This document shows positions 59,810 to 64,000 of a DNA stretch of 64,000 nucleotides, one piece after another. The DNA is from Oenanthe sinensis. Its lineage: Eukaryota > Streptophyta > Magnoliopsida > Apiales > Apiaceae. Within the stretch, counting starts at the first letter, position 1; each line of letters opens with the position of its first letter. Both the position numbers and the translations under genes were made by a program. The notes under the pieces were generated by a model that was not told the DNA's origin, did not search any database, and saw nothing but the letters and a program-made list of their open reading frames with translations. The stretch spans positions 14,715,501 to 14,779,500 of the forward strand of contig CM053795.1 in NCBI GenBank assembly GCA_028671895.1, read 5' to 3'.

Positions 59810-60877
59810 ATGGAGATTGAAACGGAAAGTACTCGAAGAGAGTTGGCGAAAGATCCTAAAAGAAAAGCTAATAGATCAAATGATCCGGGATGGAAATATG
59901 CATATTATTGAAAATACTTTGATCTTCTTGAAAATGATTCTGCCTATGCTTCCCGAATAAGAGAAGATTTCAATGATATACTTGAGAAGATGGTCAAGGA
60001 TCGGGATACAAGGAACAAAATAAGTAATGGTGTCGATGCCTACAAAAATACACGAGAAGGCTTTGCAAGGGAGATGGCAATTGAACATAGAAAGGAAAAA
60101 AGTCCTCGTAAGTTCACTTTAAAACTTAGTGAATTCATATCCTAATAATTAGTTACTTGGTAATCAAAAATGCTTATTTTGTATTATTCTTGTTTTTATA
60201 TTAGTTGATTGGTGGGATGCATATGGAGGCCGTGCAATTGAGCTTCAATCATTTGCGAAGCGTATTGTTGGTTTGTGTTGTTCGTCTTCCGGTTGTGAAC
60301 GCAATTGGAGTACATTTGAGTTTGTAAGTGCCTACTCTTTCTTAAAGTAATACTATTATTACCAATTTACAACTATTTCTACTTGAGGCCTAATTGCATA
60401 TTATTCATTTCATTCATTTAGATACATACGAAGAAGAGGAATAGGTTGGAACATCAACGTTTAAATGACTTGGTGTATGTCCAATACAACCGAAAGATAG
60501 ATTCAAGATTCAAAAAGAGGCGTGAGCTTGGAAGGAAATTTGATCCACTTGTACTTGAAGATTTGGAATGGACTAATGAGTGAATTGGTGAAATTGAGGA
60601 TAGGTTTTGGAGTGCGGTGGATATAGCTTCGGGTGCATCCGAAGCACTTGAGGGACGCAATCTTTCGAGAAAAGCTAGAGGTGATTCTACTCTTATCTAT
60701 TCTCGACGCAACACTAGTTCGACTCAAGATCCTATGAATGATGGAGAAGCGGGAGATGAAGACAATATTCCTATCGATGATGAGGAAATGGAGGATGATT
60801 ATGGTGTACCACCCGAGGAGAATACTCAAGGAGGAGGATATGGAGACGGAGATGATTTCGAGATGGATGACTTTTGA
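59810..60877 (+). pseudogene. hAT transposase remnant (N-terminal stub plus hATC dimerisation domain)
   Basis: Three exon-like blocks: 59810-about 60111, about 60205-60323 and 60421-60877, with GTAAGT donors after the first two and TTAG acceptors. Block 2 reads DWWDAYGGRAIELQSFAKRI then CCSSSGCERNWSTFEF, and block 3 IHTKKRNRLEHQRLNDLVYV, the canonical C-terminal dimerisation domain of plant hAT transposases. The catalytic core between N-terminal stub and hATC is missing. Two TGA codons (in YAYY-stop-KYF at about 59,909 and NE-stop-IGEI at 60581) interrupt it; both could derive from TGG Trp codons. The tail is acidic. Confidence 0.88.
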
Positions 60878-62180
60878 TGCATGATTGTGTTTGTTTAATT
60901 GATTCCACTACTTATTATCTATTAATATTCATTTCAACTATGAAAATGATGTGTGTTAAGTGTTAACCTATATTATATATTTTAATTACTAAAAATATAT
61001 GTATATCGACTACTTGTCAACTTTTACGACTAGTCGGGCGATTTGTCGACTAGTCAATTCCAAGGTACTCGGACGCCGAGTCTCGACTTGTCGACTTAAC
61101 AACCATGAAGAATACTATATGTAAACTCATTCGGTGTAATTTTACTAGCCACCATATCCTTCAATAACGCATCAGCTTTAAACATTTTTCCCGTCCTTCC
61201 CTTCTTACAATACCCATCAATAAGTGTATTATAAGTAATCACCGACGGCTCGACCCCCCACACCTTCATATCCTCCACAACATCACTAGCCTTATGCAAC
61301 TTCCCAGCCTTACAAAACCCATTAATCACAATATTAAAACTAATCAAATTAAGCTCAACCCTCCTCCTAATCATCTCTTTACACAAAAACTCCACAACCC
61401 TAAACTTCCCCTCTTTCACAACCAAATTCAACAAAGGATTACACGACAAAACCGACAACCTAAACCCATAATCCCCAGCTCTCTCAAACCCCTCTAAAGC
61501 CAAACCCAGATCACAATTATTAACATAAGCCAAAATCAACATATCAACAATCACAGAACTATCAGAACCCCTATCACCAAAATTCAAAAGTGTGTGAAAC
61601 ACAGAAGAACAGCTATATCTCTCCATCTTAACAAATAAATACAATAAAGATCGAATCTTTCTATACTTTTTAGCAATTGCAAGTGAATGAAAGAGCCTAC
61701 AATAATGTTCAAGACAATGTGGAACCTTATAATGAAGTTGTGACCATTTCAAGAAAGTGAGAATCACCTCAGGATCAGTGCCATGATTGAATAGTAATTG
61801 AAGAAATGTTTTTGGGGAAGTGGGTTTAAGAAGGGTTTTGATTTCTGACCAGTGTTGTTTAGTTATGAGCTGAGAGATGTGGGGTATTTCAAGTTTTTGG
61901 GAAGGGTTTGGTGTAGGATTCAAATTTTGTGAAGGGGTTGTTTGGGTGTGGAGAAAGAGAGTGAGGTTGGTGAATTTAGTGTGTGAAAATGGTGTGTGTA
62001 ATCGGAAATGGCGCATGGAATTCATATTGGTAGGGAGAAATGGAGTCTTGGGGTTTGTAAGAGCTTCAGTGCTGACTACTGAGGAGGCTGGAGACTACAG
62101 TTCAAATACTATGCCCTCATTTTAATTAATCGGTTTTTGTAGTGTTCCTGGCACACGTTCTAAGCAGAAGTTTAGCTGTT

Positions 62181-62730
62181 ATAATTTATTAAATTCAACA
62201 ATGTCCTAAATTATTGTTCTAAATTAAAATTTACCGTATTTTAAGTAAATGAGTTCCTCCGACCAATATCTTACTAGGGCACTAAAATCATCTAGACAAC
62301 ACTACACCTGTCTCATTTCATTTTTATTAATAAAATATTTATTTTATTCCTCTTTTTATACCTTTTTCCACTCCTTTTATCTTTTCAAATATAAATGTAA
62401 TTCAAATCTAGTACTACCTCCGTCCCACCCAATTGTTTACGTTTCGGAGAGAAGGTCCGACACGTATTTTAAGATACATATAAAGTATAAAAAAACTTTA
62501 AAAATAAGTTATGAAACTATAGTTTATATGGCCTTAAAATGCGTGTCGGACCTTCTCTCCGAAACGTAAACAATTAGGTGGGACGGAGAGAGTATTATTT
62601 TAATAATAGGGAATGAGAATACGACAAATTGTTGAAATTGATGTATGTATATAATGTCTTAAATCAATAAAATATTATATTTTATTATATTTATAAGGTA
62701 TCTTTTAGGACATTATTGGATTTGTTCTAA
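62181..62730. mobile_element. MITE of the GAGCAAGTCCAA family, copy 2, with nested Stowaway
   Basis: The right end TTATTGGATTTGTTCTAA matches the family terminus; the left end near 62,181 has AATTCAACAATGTCCTAAA, the diverged complement of TTAGGACATTATTGGATT. Interior blocks shared with copy 1 include TTTTTATTAATAAAAT and CTTTTTCCACTCC. A Stowaway element is inserted at 62414-62592. Confidence 0.7.
62414..62592. mobile_element. Stowaway-type MITE, near-perfect hairpin
   Basis: TA flanks both ends (62412-62413, 62593-62594). Arms of about 60 bp are almost exact complements: CTACCTCCGTCCCACCCAAT on the left, ATTAGGTGGGACGGAGAGAG on the right, through GGAGAGAAGGTCCGACACG on both sides. The element is 179 bp and little diverged. 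Confidence 0.92.
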
Positions 62731-64000
62731 TAACGATGGATATGGTATAAAAATTTCATTAATTAAAACGTGTCAAATTCATAAAATTAATGTTCATGAG
62801 CGCAGACTAAAAACAGAGTTAATTAATATATGAATATTTCTATTATGTGTCATGTGAATCTACTGAAATAATTTCCTCTTGTGATGACTACTACAAAGCC
62901 ATATGCGATGAAACCTAGAACCATGTTTTTTTCCCCAAATACTGTTATGGTCTGTTTGGAACAAGAATTTCATTTGAAATTCTGGATTTGATCAAATGGC
63001 CTGTTTGGTAATCATAACAATTTGGATTTGGATTCCATTTGAATTTCAAGGAATTCAAATATTAGTATAAATATGAGAATTTAAAATGACAACTCAAATT
63101 TTGTCATTTGAAATCCATCATTTGAAATGAAATCAAGCTTTCCAAACACAATCTTATGTAATTCTTTACCATCATAAGGTCATCCTTAATAAGTAGACCA
63201 ATCATATTCGATGGTTACATTCTTCCAAAGGAAACAAGCTTCGCATCATATTTCTTCACTCGTTAAAGTTTCTTCATGCGATACTTTCTTGATAGATTTC
63301 ACTTAACTTCTGCAGAGTACAGTAATAATAACCATGGATACAACCAATGTGCAGAAACTTGGATATATGTTGGGATTATTCAAGTGTTTTAAGCAAGTAA
63401 ACAATGTTTTTCTGTAGTAGACTAGTTCAAATAAAAATGTTCCTAAATGATCATAACTTCTTTTTTTGAAATTATTTGTAAACTTTAACAAAACGAATCT
63501 TGATTTATTGATAAATATGATCATCTTCTAAGAATCTCATAACATTGTAAGTGTTTTTTAAGTTGTAAAATAATAACTTAGGTTTGAGAAACTAGAACAT
63601 GACCTAAAATTGTTTGGTCTGGTCTCTGGACTTGCCTCTACTATGTAAAGTTATAGATTTGTCGTCGGAAAACTGAGAAGGTAGAAACTCTACAAGTAAC
63701 AGAAATGCATTTATACAGCTACATATGTATGTTACATATGTATGTTGTATGCATGATTCTAATGCAAAAGGCTCTTAGTATCAGTTGATACATATTCTTA
63801 ATCTAAACACAACACAACATCACTAGCAATGTTTAAAAGTAATTATTTTGTTTGCCTGCGAGAATCACTTTTTTTGTGTGTGTGAGAGCCATTCCTTTGT
63901 CATTCTTTTTTTAATGTGAAAATTAATAACTTCATTAAACTTCATTATCCTTGAGCATGGGAAGATACATGTCATGAGGAACATCTTGTTTCAACTTTCA
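62731..64000. other. Intergenic to the right edge, no gene seen
   Basis: A MITE-like stretch with CTGTTTGG...CCAAACACA ends occupies about 62,952-63,150. The rest is AT-rich with no recognisable frame or RNA gene. Confidence 0.5.
62952..63150. mobile_element. MITE-like element with CTGTTTGG ends
   Basis: CTGTTTGGAACAAGAATTTC at the left and GCTTTCCAAACACA at the right are near-inverted. The interior repeats ATTTGAAAT motifs on both strands, and a second CTGTTTGGTAATC start at 63,001 suggests a nested or rearranged copy. Confidence 0.4.

Larger units (their letters stand above)
58689..61107 (+). mobile_element. hAT-family DNA transposon, internally degraded, with perfect 8-bp target duplication
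   Basis: Direct repeats AAGAATAC flank it (58681-58688 and 61108-61115). The 11-bp ends CATGGTTGTTA and TAACAACCATG are perfectly inverted. Subterminal GACTAGTCG-type palindromes cluster at both ends (58,708-58,755 and 61,030-61,095), as expected for transposase binding sites. The inside has a hAT transposase remnant (59810-60877) and a degenerate tandem repeat at about 59,205-59,470. It is 2,419 bp, shorter than a full hAT element. Confidence 0.95.
57766..62025 (-). pseudogene. P-class PPR gene (At1g09820-like) interrupted by a hAT transposon
   Basis: The N-terminal half runs from ATG 62025 to 61108; the C-terminal half runs from 58680 to the TAA at 57766. Apart from the element and one copy of the target duplication, the halves join in frame (918 + 915 bp, 610 residues) at NEFTYSIL / IDGFCKDG, in the middle of a repeat. 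P-type motifs are NLISFNIVINGFCKAGKLHK, SVITYNTLIDGYCKKG, NVVVYNALINGLC, NLVTFNALINGLCKK and HITYNILMDGYCREGNLRAA. Length and wording match Arabidopsis At1g09820 (about 606 residues) as I recall it. As it stands, translation enters the element and stops after His-Gly-Cys at 61096, giving a 309-residue product with only part of the repeats. P-class PPR proteins bind organelle RNA and affect its stability or processing. No other lesion is seen, so the loss looks recent. Confidence 0.92.

Overview
This is a nuclear segment of a flowering plant, most likely a eudicot. It is AT-rich, with introns bounded by GT-AG (one GC-AG), plant-only gene families, a eukaryotic tRNA-Asn and dense plant MITEs. 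I cannot name the species from the sequence.

Left third (1-21,500). On the minus strand are the 5' end of a BIG-type ARF-GEF gene that runs off the left edge, an intronless DYW-class PPR gene, and a six-exon ARID-HMG gene. On the plus strand follow a broken exon copy split by a hAT-type element and then the intact three-exon ankyrin-PGG membrane protein gene it resembles.

Middle (21,500-45,250). The first part is very AT-rich: Helitron-like ends, a decayed RPA70/OB-fold gene fragment and two sets of tandem duplications. Next come a 13-exon plastid ferroportin-type carrier gene (FPN3/IREG3/MAR1 type), a restorer-like PPR pseudogene, a TIR element with a solo LTR nested in it, and a second hAT-type element with a perfect 8-bp target duplication.

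Right third (45,250-64,000). It holds a tRNA-Asn(GUU), a single-exon F-box gene with a myristoylation-type N terminus, a nicotianamine synthase gene, and a two-exon gene for a conserved plant protein of unknown function with a predicted signal peptide. Last is a PPR gene resembling Arabidopsis At1g09820, cut in the middle of its coding region by a 2,419-bp hAT transposon with a perfect 8-bp duplication.

Two genes concern iron handling: the FPN3-type plastid carrier and nicotianamine synthase, about 14 kb apart. Otherwise I see no functional clustering. No clearly new multi-gene system is visible. The most notable items are the PPR insertion allele, nested mobile elements datable by their target duplications, a forced GC-AG intron in the BIG gene, a hairpin just before the FPN3-type start codon, and the hidden signal-peptide exon of the unknown gene. 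All gene models come from reading splice sites and family resemblance by eye; no database search was run.
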